This document shows, in pieces, positions 47,624 through 60,609 of a DNA stretch of 64,000 nucleotides (position 1 is its first letter; every line of letters starts with the position of its first letter). This stretch comes from Voacanga thouarsii (lineage: Eukaryota > Streptophyta > Magnoliopsida > Gentianales > Apocynaceae). The stretch is from assembly GCA_026120185.1 (NCBI GenBank), contig JANUWF010002278.1:842001-906000 (forward strand). The letters run 5' to 3'. The position numbers and the translations under genes are program-made. The notes beneath the pieces are model-generated. The model was not told where the DNA came from, searched no databases, and saw nothing but the letters and a program-made list of their open reading frames with translations.

Positions 47624-48960
47624 ATATGCATCAGATTCTAAGAGTAATACTTTTGGGAAACACAAAAATCAAACTTATTGGAATTTCTGCTTCAAGGTGT
47701 ATATTCACTTTAGTAAATATTTGTTCTAATGGTTTCCATGTAGTAATTTTTAATATCTTTGAAATATTAAAAAGTTCTTGCTCTAAGAATGTAAGTGAGA
47801 AAGAGGAGATGCTTTTGTTAGAAATAACATTATTACATCAATATCAAATATTAGAATGCCAAAGCAAATAGATAAAATCTTTAGTCGTACTTTATAAACA
47901 CATAAAATATACTATCTTACCAATGTGACATTGAGTCATGTTACCTATGACTCATGGTAAGTTATTTGATCTTTCCTATTGTAACTATCTATATATTTGT
48001 GTGTAGTAATGGAATAATACACAAAACTAGGTAGGTGGAAAAAAGGACCAAGCACCCTATTTATAGAATAACTAGAATAACCTTTTCTATCTTAAGTTAT
48101 TTTTTGGAACTCTTTTAATCTTCTTCTTTATAACTCATGTAATTCATGTAGCTTAGCCTCCCTATTTCACAACATAATGGAAGTAGTGGCCTTTCAACAT
48201 ATAGGTTACAATTTTGGTTGTAATAGCCTCATATTTTATTCTCATAACTCTTATGTATGTTATAATTGATAGAGGTTATCAAGGTTACATTTCCAGCAAC
48301 CTTTACTAAACCTACATGTTGAAGTTGAGGCCTAAAATGTTCTTTAACAAAAAAAAAAAAAAAGACTTGAACCCTAAATAAATAAGCTTAAACATCAATT
48401 TCATGGGAAAAGTTTGAGACTTCTATTTCTACTTGTTAGGTATGAAATACTATGTTTCATGCATTCAAGAAACTAAAAGAATCCATCCAATCTGTCAACA
48501 AAGTGAAGAGCAATTTCCATGGGCCAATTCAATCCTTGGTCAATTGCCAACAATTTAAAACACTTAATGGTGAGAAATCATACTAAACATTATCAACCAA
48601 CATATAAATAATACATAATTAGAAAGAATAAAACATAAGTAAAGTAAACTGATTAGTATTAGCACTAATACAATAATTGCAAATCACAGTATTAAGTGAA
48701 GGATTGACAGGAAAAAGAAAACCAAAACATTAGAGGATAATATCCAGATGTTATTCATGTGCTCATCAATGAAGAAAGAATCATTGCAATTGCAGACATA
48801 CTTTGAACAAGGAGATCAAGGGAAACAATTTGCGACACAAAGAAGCAGAAAATACCATCATCATTTTCCTAGCCATTGGTACGACTACAGGAAAGCAAAG
48901 CTTAAGCATGCCAAAGACAGAAACAATAGCCAAACAGTATAAACCATCACATAACATTGA
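47624..48960. other. Non-element island between Sirevirus B and the CACTA element
   Basis: No element similarity is recognised. A candidate - strand exon is visible near 48790-48885: the acceptor AAGCTTTGCTTTCCTGTAG is followed by codons reading VPMARKMMMVFSASLCRK up to a GTATGT donor. The + strand over the same bases is also open (48748-48942), so the coding strand is not settled. The rest is AT-rich, intron-like DNA. It would be joined to 18998-20269 before Sirevirus B inserted. Confidence 0.4.
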
Positions 48961-49649
48961 CACTACAAGCAAATGATACATTAGCGACAAAATTTTGTTC
49001 CTAACTAAAATTTTGTCTCTAAAAATATCTTTTAACGAGGAAAATTAAAATTTTCTCCAATGATAAAAACTTTTTGTCACTATTGATTATTTTTATTTCC
49101 TAACTAAAAGTGATGGCTTTAGTTAGGAAATAAGTGTATTAGCGAGGAAAATTTAAGTTTCTTCGCTAATGATACATCATCAGCGATGAAAATTCATTTC
49201 CTAGCAAAAAATATTAATTTTTATCACTATTAATTATACTTTTAGCGACAAAATTCATATTTTTTAACTAATGCCCGTCTTTATTTTTAAATATTTATAA
49301 CATTGCCCCAAAAAAATTTGTAAATTAGTTTTTAAATTTTGTATAATTACAAAATGACCTCAAAATTTTGTAAATTGATCCCTAAATTTTAAAATATTTA
49401 TAATATAACCCTAAAAATTTTATAAACTGTCTTTAAATTTTTAAATATATAAAATATCACTTCAAATGTTACAAATTACTCCTTAAATGTTGTAAAAATA
49501 TAAAATGATAATAAAAAATTATAAATTGGTCATTAAATTTTAGAATATTTAAAAAATAATCCTAAAAATTTTACAAATTAATCCCTAAATTTTTAAATAT
49601 TTATAAATGCACTATATTTTAGGCTGATTTATAGAAATTAAGCCAGATT

Positions 49650-50450
49650 ATGTTGCAAAACATGTCCGATTACATTCAAATTTGGTCATAATATATATTT
49701 TTTTAGAAAATTCAATAAATCTAACTGTTGGTTCGTTAATTTGATACTCCTATCTTTGTAAATGCATTAGGTTTTGGATATTTTTCTAGATATTATGCTA
49801 GATAATGTGCTAAAATATATCCGATTACCTTTAAATTTTGTCATAACACTTTTCTTAACAATTTTAACAAATATAATGGTTAGATTGTTAATTTGATATG
49901 CCTTTCTTTGTAAATGCATTAGGTTTGGATATTTTTTTAGATATTATGCTAGATAACATGTCAAAATATGTCCGATTACCTTCAAATTTTATCATAACAC
50001 TTTTCTTAGTAATTTATATTTTTTCTAGATATTATGCTAGATAATGTGCTAAAATATATTCGATTATCTTCAAATTTTGTCATAACACTCTTAACAATTT
50101 TAACAAATCTAATGGTTGAATCGTTAATTTGATATGCCTATATTTGTAAATGCGTTAGGTTTTGGATATTTTTCTAGATATTATGCTAGATAATGTGCTA
50201 AAATATATCTGATTACCTTCAAATTTTTTCATAACACTTTTCTTAGTAATTTTAACAAATCTAACAGTTGAATTGTTAATTTGATACGCTTATCTTTGTA
50301 AATGCGTTAGGTTTTGGATATTTTTTTTAGATATTATGCTAGATTATGTATTAAAATATATCCGATTACCTTCAACTTTTGTCATAATACTTTTCTTAGC
50401 AATTTTAACAAATCTAATGGTTGGATCATGAATTTGATATGCCTATATAT
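49650..50450. repeat. Tandem repeat, unit about 150 bp, about five copies, inside the CACTA element
   Basis: The phrase GATATTATGCTAGATAATGT (with small changes) recurs near 49788, 49940, 50031, 50176 and 50329, followed each time by TCCGATTACCTTCAAATTTT and GTCATAACACTTTTCTTA. Spacing is about 150 bp except for one shortened unit near 49940-50030. Confidence 0.85.
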
Positions 50451-50455
50451 ATTTG

Positions 50456-50458
<3 letters not shown>

Positions 50459-50489
<31 letters not shown>

Positions 50490-50612
50490 GTATGTATATA
50501 TATTCATCTGTTGTATTAAATAATATATAGAGTATATTAATGTGTGTGTGTGAGTGTATTTACACACACACACACACACATGTGTGTGTGTGTATTATAT
50601 ATACATATATAG

Positions 50613-50650
<38 letters not shown>

Positions 50651-50671
50651 TTATATATTTATATTTGTGTG

Positions 50672-50707
<36 letters not shown>

Positions 50708-50736
50708 TGTGTGTGTGTGTGTTTTTTTTCTCTTTC
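50459..50736. repeat. Cluster of CA, TG and TA dinucleotide repeats
   Basis: (CA)n at 50459-50487, (TG)n near 50541, a (CA)n(TG)n palindrome centred at 50580/50581, (TG)n near 50619-50646, (TA)n near 50676-50703 and (TG)n near 50705-50722. The frames through them are artefacts. Confidence 0.95.
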
Positions 50737-51662
50737 TAATTGATCTATATGTATATAATCATTTAATAAAAGTAATGATATAATTAATAGTATATAAATT
50801 TTTAAAATTTTATAAATGTACAAAATAATTTATTACAATGAATAATGTTGTTTCATAGATAATTTAATATAATTATTATATTTTTATAATATTAATTTTT
50901 TGAAAATTAAAAAATAAGGAATAATTTAAATAAAAAAAGGGATTAGACCAATCTGTTGCCTTGGCCCAGCAGTTGAGGCACAAGGCCTTTTGTGCGAGGT
51001 TGCGCGATCAAAACTCTGCAGCATTGAATTGTGGAATTTAATTCGAGGTAGTGATTAGGTGTGGCGAGTTCATGTGGACCGTTTCAAAAATTTATTATTT
51101 TAAAAGAAATTTTAAACAGCTTTGGCGAGGAAATTCTTTTCTCGCCATTGATAATTTTTAGCGACAAAATATTTTGTATTGGCAAGGAAATTTTTCTTGC
51201 CTTTGACCCTTTTTAGCGACGAAATTTTTGCATTAGTAAGGAATTATTTTGTCGCGAAAGATAATATTATTTTCTACTAGGAATTTAATTTGCTAGATTA
51301 AATTATATTTTTTGTTATGAAATTTTTGCCGCGAAACTCCTTTGTCGCAAAAAAATCATCATTAGCGACAAAATGAAGATTTTTGGCGACAAAATGAAGA
51401 TTTTTGGAGACAAAAGTCATTAGCTTTAGCGACAAAATATTTCCTCGTTAAAAGCTATGGCTTTAGCAAGGAAACAAATTTCCACGCTAAAGGGCCCCTT
51501 TTCACGACAAAACTCAAGACCCTTTTGGTGATGAGGCTTTAGCGACAAAAGGGCAAGGAAATATTTTTCCTTGCTAAAGGCCTCCAACGACCCTTTAGCG
51601 AGGAAATTAGTACTTTTAGAAACAAAAATGTTTTGTCACTAAAATCTAATTTTCTTGCAGTG

Positions 51663-52248
51663 TGACTAGGCAAATCTCAAATAGTAGCTTCTCCATTCAA
51701 GACAATAGCTGAACTTGGAGCAAATTGTAAGGAACATTTATCTTTCAGACATTTCATATCATGAAGATCTTCAAAATTGAAGGTGCATGGTTTTATTTAG
51801 GTGAAAAAAGTGTTCAGGGGAAACTCAAGTTGAGAAAGGAGAAAGGATTCTAATGGAAGGTAAAAATTAGATGTCACTCAATGACCTTTACCAAGTAACT
51901 CAAAGGGATTCATGAATAGTTAATAGAAGAAACTAGTAAATGATAGAGATAATCAGTTGGTTAGGTGTAATTCTCTCACAAAAGCAAAAATTACGAGAAT
52001 CAATTAGGTCAGATAGTAACATTCCCTAAAAGCTATTTTTAGGATATTCTTCAGAGTACATGTGAAAGACTTTAAAAACATTTTGAAAAAATTACACGCA
52101 AATGACTAATGAATCTAACCTGGGTCTAACAAGGGTACTCAAGGAATATGAATCAAACCTGGATATGAAAATTTTACATGCAGACGACTAATGAATCTAA
52201 CCTGGATCCAATGTCAAGGGTATTGCTCAAGGAATGTCAATGGTACTA
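51663..52248. other. Non-element island right of the CACTA element
   Basis: On the - strand about 39 codons ending in TGA at 51677 are open (FNFEDLHDMKCLKDKC, LQFAPSSAIVLNGEATI). This looks more like coding DNA than the surroundings, but no splice sites or family could be assigned. Near 52090-52235 two imperfect copies of a roughly 70-bp unit occur (GACTAATGAATCTAACCTGG). Otherwise nothing is seen. Confidence 0.35.
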
Positions 52249-52624
52249 TGTTAGTTAGGTTTAAAATATTAGAAAATAAAAAATAAAATTGTAGCTAATT
52301 AAATTGGTGTTATTAGGAAAGATTGTCACCTGAACAGTTGTATTTTTATAACTAGGTATATTTAGTATTTTTTTCATAAATAGTTTTGATTTTTTATTAC
52401 AAATAGTTGCAATTATTGATGGATTGGAAGATCGATAAAAATACATAAAGCTGAAGCAAAACGGATAATTTTTCTATCTTCTTTACTTTTCTTCTATGTT
52501 AATCTATTGCTGCACTCTTCTTATATTTTTCTCTCTTTCTTGGAAAATTCTATACTTTTGTTAGAGTAGAATTTGTGTCTTGGCTTTGTTAAATCCTAGA
52601 GGATTTTGTCTTAACCCTACAACA
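52249..52624 (+). mobile_element. Probable small copia solo LTR, about 376 bp
   Basis: TGTTAGTTAGGTTTAAAATA at the left and CTTAACCCTACAACA at the right give TG...CA ends. The middle has a TATA-like GATAAAAATACATAAAGC and a pyrimidine-rich leader (TTTACTTTTCTTCTATG), which resemble the promoter and R region of small copia LTRs. The flanks TACTA and ACTAA share only a shifted ACTA, so the target duplication is not secure. The copy C LTR begins 13 bp further right. Confidence 0.4.
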
Positions 52625-52637
52625 ACTAAGTGGAGAC

Positions 52638-53947
52638 TGAAAAACCTTAGAGGGGGGGGGGGGGGGAGTGGTGAATAAGGTTTTTGGGCAAAAAAAAAAA
52701 AAAAAAAAAAAAGCTCTTGAATAAAATATGTTTTGAGAAAAAAAGTATTCTTCAAATTTTTTTACCAACAATACTTGCAATAATGAGAGCTTCTCAAAAT
52801 GACTTAAGGAATATCTAAACTCAGGATAAGGTAAGATGCATGATGTAATTAATACTGGATTGAAAATAGGTTGGTGAGAGCTTTTAAAGATTTCTTTAAG
52901 AAGCAGAGAAAATTTAAGCTAGGATGATTGCAGCTGATCCGAAAATAAATGCAGAGAGATATAGCACGAGATTTATAATGGTTTGATCTACCAAGATCTA
53001 CATCCACTACCTTAAGCTCACACTTAAGGATTTTTAACTAGATTTCATTCACCCAACTCAATGGCATCAATTTGTACCAAATACAATAGAGGATCACCAC
53101 ACTTGGTTTTCCAAAACCTCTTAATCAAGCAACAAACCAAGGTTCACCCTAAATGGATTTTACACCACAACCTTGGTACACAAAAACGATTGAAGATAAA
53201 TGAAATAAAAATGGCTCGCTCCTTTGAGCAGATATACACGAAGAATAAGCTTCAAACAATTTTACCTTTTTAGACACAATTCGATTTCACTTTGATGCAC
53301 TATGATAAATGAGAATTTTGTTTTCTATAGAGCAAGAGTGTTTCTTTGAAGGATAGGACAAAAATCTACTTTTAAATTAAGTTTTGAAACATTTTATAGA
53401 GGAATAAAGTGAAGTTCCAATGGCTAATTTTTGCTGTCAGAATTGCCAGAGTTTTGGACTCAAGTTTTGGATAATGGTGCATCAAAATGGTAAGTCCAAA
53501 ATAGAACTTTTTCAGGCAGAATCGACTTGGTACTGTTCACAGGATCTTGGACGAAGCTTTTAGATGTAGGTTCACCCAAATCACTCAATCCAAAATTCTA
53601 AGGATTTAAAAATTTGAAAACTTTTTGTTTTAGTGCTTCAAGGTAGAATTAAGTTGAATCATAAGGTAAAGAAGACATAGGAATTTACACAGTGAAATAC
53701 CTTAACAAAGATTCCTAGTCTAAAGTTCTTTCATAATAGATTCTTGGTATACAATCTCTTAAGCTTGATCTTCTTCTTGATTTTTCATTCTCGGATTCTA
53801 TTGTTTCAAGAGTTACTTGGTAATTCAATTTGTACGCCTTGGAAGAAATAAGGTCAAACATGTCCTATAACATATAGATCACACAAGTTAGTCCTCAACA
53901 ATGTTTGTCATAAGTCAAAACACATGAGAACGCCCTTAGGACTAAGA
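52638..53947 (-). mobile_element. 3' LTR of Sirevirus C
   Basis: About 1.3 kb, longer than the copy B LTRs partly because of a G run (52652-52666) and an A run of 23 (52690-52712) near its end. On the - strand it ends AAGGTTTTTCA at 52638 and starts with TCTTAGTCCTAAGGGC; the expected TGTTAGCC start is mutated. TTTGGA/TCCAAA motifs occur at 53450-53600. Confidence 0.87.
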
Positions 53948-55562
53948 ATCTCTCCCCTTTTAGTGATGACAAACTTAATGGGATTGTGATAAAAAGAATA
54001 AGGATATGTACAGTACGGACATGTTAGACTGAGAGAAATAAGAGTTTTTTTTTTTTTTATTGAAATGCAATCTCTCATCATAGGACTCAAAAAGTTCTTA
54101 TGAGATTAAGATAGAAAATTAAAGCATATACTCATAAACATGGCTCAATGAGCTTATGACCCAACCTACCTCCATATCCTTCTTCCTTCCATCATACGAC
54201 TATTCCTCAAGAGAATAGCCACAGTAAAAATTGTATAAATATGTACACAAGGAGATATAGTAAATAAATCATAAGATGAGAAACTCCCCCTTAATATGGG
54301 CATACAGGAACATATGTAAAATATGAGATTTTAAAGTGCGATTTTAGAGAAAATTGAATTCAATCTTTGGATGTCCAAAATGTATATCCAAAACAAGGTA
54401 AGGGAGAGTTTGAAGCTTTTGGACATAACATTTTGGATGTCCAAAACATGTGTCCAAAATAAGGTAAAGTTTAAGACAGAAACTGTCTCCTTTGCAAAGC
54501 TCAATTTTGGACTAGATTTTTGGATCAAGAAAGCATATGTCCAAAACTCCCCCTGTATAAGTGCAGGAAACAACGAGTTTTTTTAAATTTTGATCCACCC
54601 TAGTTTTCTCAAGAAATTTTAGACTTTCAAGGGTGGTTTTATGAAATGAGAGATATACGAATAACTATCCTTATCATTTGAGATTTTTAACAAAGAGCAT
54701 ATCGTAAAGGTTTCAAAAATCGGTTTGAGCAACAACCATATCATGATAGCTTTCGGAATCAAATAGACTAGCAGCTCCAATTTCAATAAGACCTTTATAC
54801 ATAAAAATGTCTTTGACTGGAAGCATGATACCTAACTAGTTTTTAGTGAGCCACTTTAAGTTTTTTGGACATCAACAAACTATGATCACGATTATTTAGG
54901 AATCACAGATCATAAACTAATAAATTTTTCATAGCATGCTGGTTTAATCAATTTCAAATTTTGATATGAATTTCATAGAGAGAATCACAGGATCTTAACA
55001 ATATTCAGACTCAGTAGATAAATTTGTTTTAGTGCAAAACATCAATTTCAGAGCACAAAACCGCATAGCCATCAGTGCAAAATTAGAATTAGACTACTCA
55101 AAGATAGTCAACAGTTAATCAGTAGTGCAGAGTTAACAATATAGCCACAAAGAGAATAGCATAATAACACAGTATGGTGCTCAATTAAATTGCTTCCATT
55201 TTTCCATAGTGTAAGTGCACACTGACACATACATACTTGCCCAATCACATCAATCCAAGCACAACAATCACAATTCAGCAAGCACAACAAGTACAACCTA
55301 GCACAACAATCACAATCCAACTAGCTATCATTCCCCCCCCCGCCCTTTTGTCATCAATCAAAATGGAGAATAATACGTAAATATATGAAACAGTAATAAT
55401 TATATATATGTGAAGCATTCATAAGTTGAGTAGAGATAGTAGTTAAATGACAAAAAATAAATTGTTCAAATGCTGGGGCGAAAAATAAAAATTGTTCAAG
55501 AAAGCAGTAAGGAATTTGTTTTGGTAGTGGGCGGTTGGAGTTCAATCTACTGATCCAGTCAC
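53948..55562 (-). promoter_or_regulatory. Sirevirus C tail with repeated polypurine tracts
   Basis: On the - strand, AAAAGGGGAGAGAT (53948-53961) lies directly before the 3' LTR. Further tracts are TTAAGGGGGAG near 54287 and ACAGGGGGAG near 54546. TTTTGGAC, TTTTGGAT and GTCCAAAA motifs are dense at 54360-54550. Near 55255-55320 AGCACAACAATCACAATYCA is repeated about three times. No gene is seen. Confidence 0.75.
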
Positions 55563-57075
55563 TCAAGAAATGTGAATTGTCTCAATTTTTGACCCGGCAC
55601 CCTTTCTGGAGTGTTGTCCAGCAAGTGTACTTGATTTCCTCTTGACTACCACATGTTTTTGTCTCTTTCTAGATGAGACACGAGATTTAGAGAGGGCGGG
55701 GGGTGCTACATCTTCCTGATGAGGGGATTTTTCTTTGTCGTGCGCAAGGACTATAACTTCCTTAGCAGGGACTGGTTTTTCTGCAGTTGCCTTTGCTGGA
55801 GATGGTGCTGATAGAGGAGACAACAATTCATCCATTCTAGCCTTTTCCCCCACAACAGTAAGCCTTTTCCAAGAATTTGAATATCTGAACTAAGGCCATC
55901 TAGTTTAACAACTAGAAAATTGACGGTATCCAGAATGCTTTCAGTTAATCCTTTGTCCTGAGTACGTTATTTTCCTTTGGCAAAAGATTCTTCTTGAGGC
56001 TCTACCTCAATTTTTCTTTTGACTCCAACAGAAGGGGCATTCTTGCCTTTAGCTTTCACTTTTAATAGTTTTTCCCTTTCATCACCAACTGCATCACGAA
56101 GTAGCTTCCATTCATCTTCCAATCTCATATATCCCATGCACTCAAAAGATTCAAAGCTGTATACATTCATTTTTTAGGGCACAAGGGGGACTGAATTTAG
56201 ATCAATATCAAAATGTCTAAACACCTTCGTTAGCAAATTTCTATAAGGTAGTGCCTTGCTAGAGGTGTTTTTGATCTATATCATCAACTTGGCAGCTAAA
56301 AACCCAAAACTTATTTGCTTACCTTCAACCAGCGCTAGCATAATCACCATTTGCATTATGTTGATGGAGGTTTTGTGTTCGAAGCTTGGGGCCACCATGG
56401 TTGAGACGTGCAGAATCCTACTCTCTCCATTCAGCCACTTTATGTTTCTGTCACTAGAGTTCTTGAAACTTCTTCCGCTAGTAAACATTTCTTCAAACTT
56501 CTTTAAATCAAACATATTAGTTTCTTCTAGAAATTTATTCAGTTTAAAGTACTGAATCCTTCCATCTCTAACCTCACATATTTGGTTTAACAAATGGTGG
56601 TCAAACTCGAGATTTTTACCCCCGACTCTAGAGGTATACCACCTGACCATAAACCCTTATCTAGTTTCCTCTAGTCGCCCTTTTCTTAGGTTAGCATAGA
56701 ATTCCTAGATAAGTGAGGTAAACTGTTTTTCATCAATGGATAGCAGACTTTCCCAACCAACAGATTTAAACATATTTAACATATTTGAAAAATTCAAAAA
56801 AGATGATGGATTTACCCGATAGCCAACAATCACTGTTCGATTTCTCAAAACTAATTCATTATAATCTGATTCACTTTTCGAGTCTAAAAAGTGAGGTACT
56901 TGGGTTTTGAAACTTTCCTATTTCGGAGAGGATTTAGAGGAGTCATTTTGAGAAGCCGAGAGTTCTAGAGCAATCACTTTTCCTTTTTCCTTTGTTGATG
57001 ACTTCTTCATCATCGGAGATATTTTTCAGACCTTCTTTGATTTCAGCTTGGTTGATTTTGGTGCTTTTGCCATTA
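55563..57075 (-). pseudogene. Third open reading frame of Sirevirus C (plant transposon protein-like)
   Basis: On the - strand it starts at about 57075 (MAKAPKSTKLKSKKV) with a Lys/Ser-rich N-terminus. The globular domain follows with FLNFSNMLNMFKSVGWE, EFYANLRKGRLEE, WYTSRVGGKNLEFDH and KTSINIMQMVIMLALVEG (56276-56650), then EWKLLRDAVGDER (about 56090), a helix-rich part with a frameshift near 55860, and the basic tail KRQKHVVVKRKSSTLAGQHS ending INIS-like at 55563. Stops interrupt it. Matches to copies A and B run along its full length, including the last 35 residues. Confidence 0.77.
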
Positions 57076-57526
57076 TAGTCAGAGGATAAGGGTTTGGACA
57101 TTCGGTTGTTCAAAGAGAAACTCAGAGGATTTTGAGGAAGAGAGGATGAAGAATGGTCAGTTTTAGAATTCGGGAGAGAGAAATAAGAGAAAGTCTTTTG
57201 TGAGTTCCTAGGAAGTTGTGATAGTAAGTAAACTCAAGTACATTGAAAAAAAACCATTTTCATTAGAGATTTTAAAAAGTGTCTTGAGAAAAGTGCTAAT
57301 ATTTTGAAATTCAAAAGTGAAAATCTGGAAGCAGTTATCTTAGAGAGAAATACGAAGCATCAGAGGTGATTCTGTTTTGGATTCAAGCTTAATCCGAAAT
57401 GTACATCCAAAAAGGAACTTCTTTAAGAGAGAGTTTTGGACTTATTTTCTGAAATGCTGTGTCCAAAAGCTGTGTCTTCAGTGGTTCTGCAAAATAGGAA
57501 AAATAATTCTTGTGCAAACATGTCAG
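57076..57526 (-). other. Sirevirus C spacer between pol and the third frame
   Basis: No gene is seen. TTTTGGA and TCCAAAA motifs lie at 57375-57475, as in the other two copies. Confidence 0.7.
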
Positions 57527-60500
57527 TCACATGATCTTTATGATTCCTAAACTTCTTCTCAGATTATTGAATCTTTCTTCGGCCAGAGGTTTTGTAAAGA
57601 TATTAGCAAGTTGTTCATCAATTGAAATATATTCAACACATATATCTCCTTTAAGCACGTGATCATGAATAAAATGATGTTTAACTTCTATATGTTTGGT
57701 CTTAGAATGTTGAATAGGATTCTTAGTTAGATTGATAGCACTTGTATTGTCACATAATATAGGTACGCAATTAAAATTAAGGCCAAAATCAAGCAGTGTA
57801 TTTTTCATCCACGGAATTTGTGTGTAGTAGCTTCTAGCTACAATGTATTCGGCCTCTGTTGTGGATAAGGATACACATGATTGCTTCTTGCTGTACCATG
57901 ACACTAAAGAGTGTCCAAGAAATTGGTAGTGGTCGCTGGTGCTTTTTCGTTCAATTTTACAGTCCGTATAATCTGCATTGATATATCCTATATGACCAAA
58001 TGTGTTAGTAAGAGGATATCATAAGCCATAATCATATATTCCAACTAGATATCTAAGGATGCGTTTCACGGCACATAGGTGTGATTCTTTTGAACATGAT
58101 TGAAATCAGACATAAAAATAAACTGAAAATATGATATTTGGCCGGCTAGCAGAGAGATAGAGTAATCTTCCAATCATAACTTTTTACTTAGATTCATCTA
58201 CCTTCTTACCCTTTTCATCCTTGTCAAGTTTTAAGGAAGTGCTCATAGGTGTTTAGATTTCTTTGGCTTCATTCATACCAAACCTTTTGAGCAATTCCTT
58301 AGCATACTTAGCTTAATTTAGGAAGATTCCATCTTTGGTTTGTTTGATCTGTAACCTGAGAAAGAAGTTTAGTTCTCCCATCATGCTCATTTTGAATTCT
58401 TGCTACATTATCTTAACAAACATCTTGCATAAGGAATTATTAGTAGCACAAAAAATGATATCATCAACATAAATTTGAACAATAAGAAGATCGCTAGATT
58501 TTTTTGACTTAATAAATAGTGTGGTATTAATCAATCCTCTAGAAAAACCTTTTGAGAGTAAGAATCCACTAAGCCTTTTATACCAAGCTCATGGGGCTTG
58601 TTTTAAACCATAAAGGGCCTTTGAAAGCTTGAAAATGTAATTTGGAAAATGCTCATGAATAAAGCTCGAAAGTTGTTCTACATATACTTCCTCCCCAATA
58701 AAATCATTTAGAAATACACTTTTTACATCCATTTGATAAAGCATAAAATTTTTGAAAAATACAAATGCAAGAAGCATTCTTATAGATTCTAATCTAGTAA
58801 TGCGAGCAAATGTTTCATCATAATCAATATCATCTTCTTGATTGAATCCTTGGGCAACTAGTCTTGCTTTATTCCTAATAATAGCTCCATTTTCATCAAG
58901 TTTGTTTCTAAACACCCACTTGGTACCAATAATCGGATGATCAAGTAGTCTAGGGACAAGTTTCCAAACTTGATTTCTCTCAAATTGGTTCAGCTCTTCT
59001 TGCATAGCAATTATCCAAAAATCATCATGCAAAGCTACATCAATACAATTGGGTTCTATACTTGAGAGTAGAGCAAAATTATATGTGAAATACTGTCTAG
59101 TTTTGACTCCCCAGCTCAGATCACCTATGATTTTCTCTTTTAGATGACCGGTTTTGTATTTACAATCCTTTAGTAATTCTTGATCTGTGAATTCTTCAAT
59201 TTCTTGCTTTCCTTGTTCAGCTTGTACTTCTTCAAATTCTTCTTCTTTTGCATTAGTGTTTAGCGGTGGTACTTTATGTTGTTCCTTCCCTCTTTCCTTT
59301 AAACTTCCTACATCATCATCATTTTCCCTTGAAGTATAAATGTTAGACTCATTAAAGATAACATGTATGGATTCTTCCACACATAGAGTTTTTTTTATTG
59401 TACACTCTATATGCCTTTTTATTAGAAGAGTATCCAAGGAATATGACCTCATGAGATTTACTATCAAAATTTTCAAGATTGTCTCGGGTATTAAAGACAA
59501 AAATTTGTAGCCAAATACTTTGAAATAGGAAATTGATGGAGTTTTATGGAACATAAACTCAAAGGGTGTTTTTCTTAAGAATGGTCTCAACATCACTTAG
59601 TTTACAATATAGCATGTTGTATTTTCAGCTTCAACCCAAAAATATTTTGGAAGAGAGTTTTTACAAATTATAGATCTAGCCATTTCTTGTAAGGTTCGAT
59701 TCTTCCTTTTAATAACACCATTTTGTTGAAGGGTTTTAGCTGCTAAAAAGTTGTGAAATACTCCATTTTCATCACAAAAGTGTGTAAATTCACTGTTGCA
59801 AAACTCTCTACCATTATTACTTCTAATAGAAATTAGTTTGCATCTAATAGAGTTTTGGACGATCTTGAATAGTTTTGAAAATTTAAAGAATGCTTCATGT
59901 TTTTATCCAAAAAATAAAGTCCAAGTGAATCTTGAGAAGTCATCAACTAACACATAAGCATACCTCTTACCACTAAGGCTAGTGGTCCTCATTGGTCCAA
60001 ACAAATTCATATGAATTAATTCAAGAGGTTTTGAGGTAGAAATCAATTTTTTGGATTTGAATTTATTTGTTTTTCAAATTGGCATGCATCACAAATTTTG
60101 CTTTTATCAAATTTCATTTTAGGCAGTCCCCTAATAAACTTTTTTGAGGATAATTTGTTTAGTAAATCAAAAGATACATGGTCTAATCTTCTATGCCAAA
60201 GATAGACATCATTGTTATGCACAGAAAGACATTTAATACCATGAGCTATAAGATCATTTAGATAGAATACATAAACATTTCCAATACGGTTGGCAATAAA
60301 GATTGTTCCATTATATGGCCTATTCATGATAGAGCAAGAATCCTTCTCAAAAATGACTTTGCAACCATTGTCACACAATTGGCTAATGCTAAGCAAGTTA
60401 TATTTCAGCTCATTAATTAATAACACTTGTTTTATAATGGTTGAAGAACCTTTACTAATATTACCTATGCCAAGAATTTTTCCTTCTTTTTATCTTTAAA

Positions 60501-60609
60501 GGTAAAGAATCCTTTATTTGTGGTTTGCACATCTTCTAATAGGGCTACATTTCTAGTCATTGTCTTGAACATCCGCTGTCCAAAAACTACTTTGTGAAGC
60601 TCATTTTCC
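57527..60609 (-). pseudogene. Sirevirus C pol (protease, integrase, reverse transcriptase, RNase H)
   Basis: On the - strand: protease FLDSGCSR is kept near 60570-60595 but a base loss follows. GAG-pre-integrase has LWHRRLDHVSFDLLNKL (60160-60210). The integrase motif near 59700-59725 reads GVIKRKNRT, so the catalytic Glu is Lys. The integrase end is MLRPFLRKTPFEFM (near 59550-59595). The longest open piece (58589-59596) runs into reverse transcriptase with GTKWVFRNKLDENG and KLSKALYGLKQAP. The active site IYVDDIIFCATNNS lies near 58435-58480. RNase H (57527-57904) has LSTTEAEYIVARS and ends LRRSLGIIKIM. It also has a damaged stretch between about 57905 and 58588. Confidence 0.9.

Larger units (their letters stand above)
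48961..51662. mobile_element. Non-autonomous CACTA (En/Spm-type) DNA transposon, 2702 bp
   Basis: The left end reads CACTACAAGCAAATGATACA; the right end on the - strand reads CACTGCAAGAAAATTAGATT, so the termini are CACTA/CACTG inverted repeats. A perfect 3-bp target duplication TGA flanks it (48958-48960 and 51663-51665), as expected for this superfamily. Subterminal repeats TTAGCGACAAAA and TTAGCGAGGAAA, in both orientations, fill roughly the first 300 and the last 550 bp; they are the likely transposase-binding sites. No transposase frame is present. The interior is AT-rich with a roughly 150-bp tandem repeat and dinucleotide repeats. It would need a transposase from elsewhere to move. Confidence 0.9.

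Noticed and set aside
50314..50743. Overlapping frames on both strands with Cys-Val and Thr-His runs
   Set aside because: Artefacts of CA/TG/TA dinucleotide repeats inside the CACTA element.
52621..52640. Precise target duplication for the small copia LTR at 52249-52624
   Set aside because: TACTA and ACTAA overlap only with a one-base shift; not accepted as proof, hence the low confidence.
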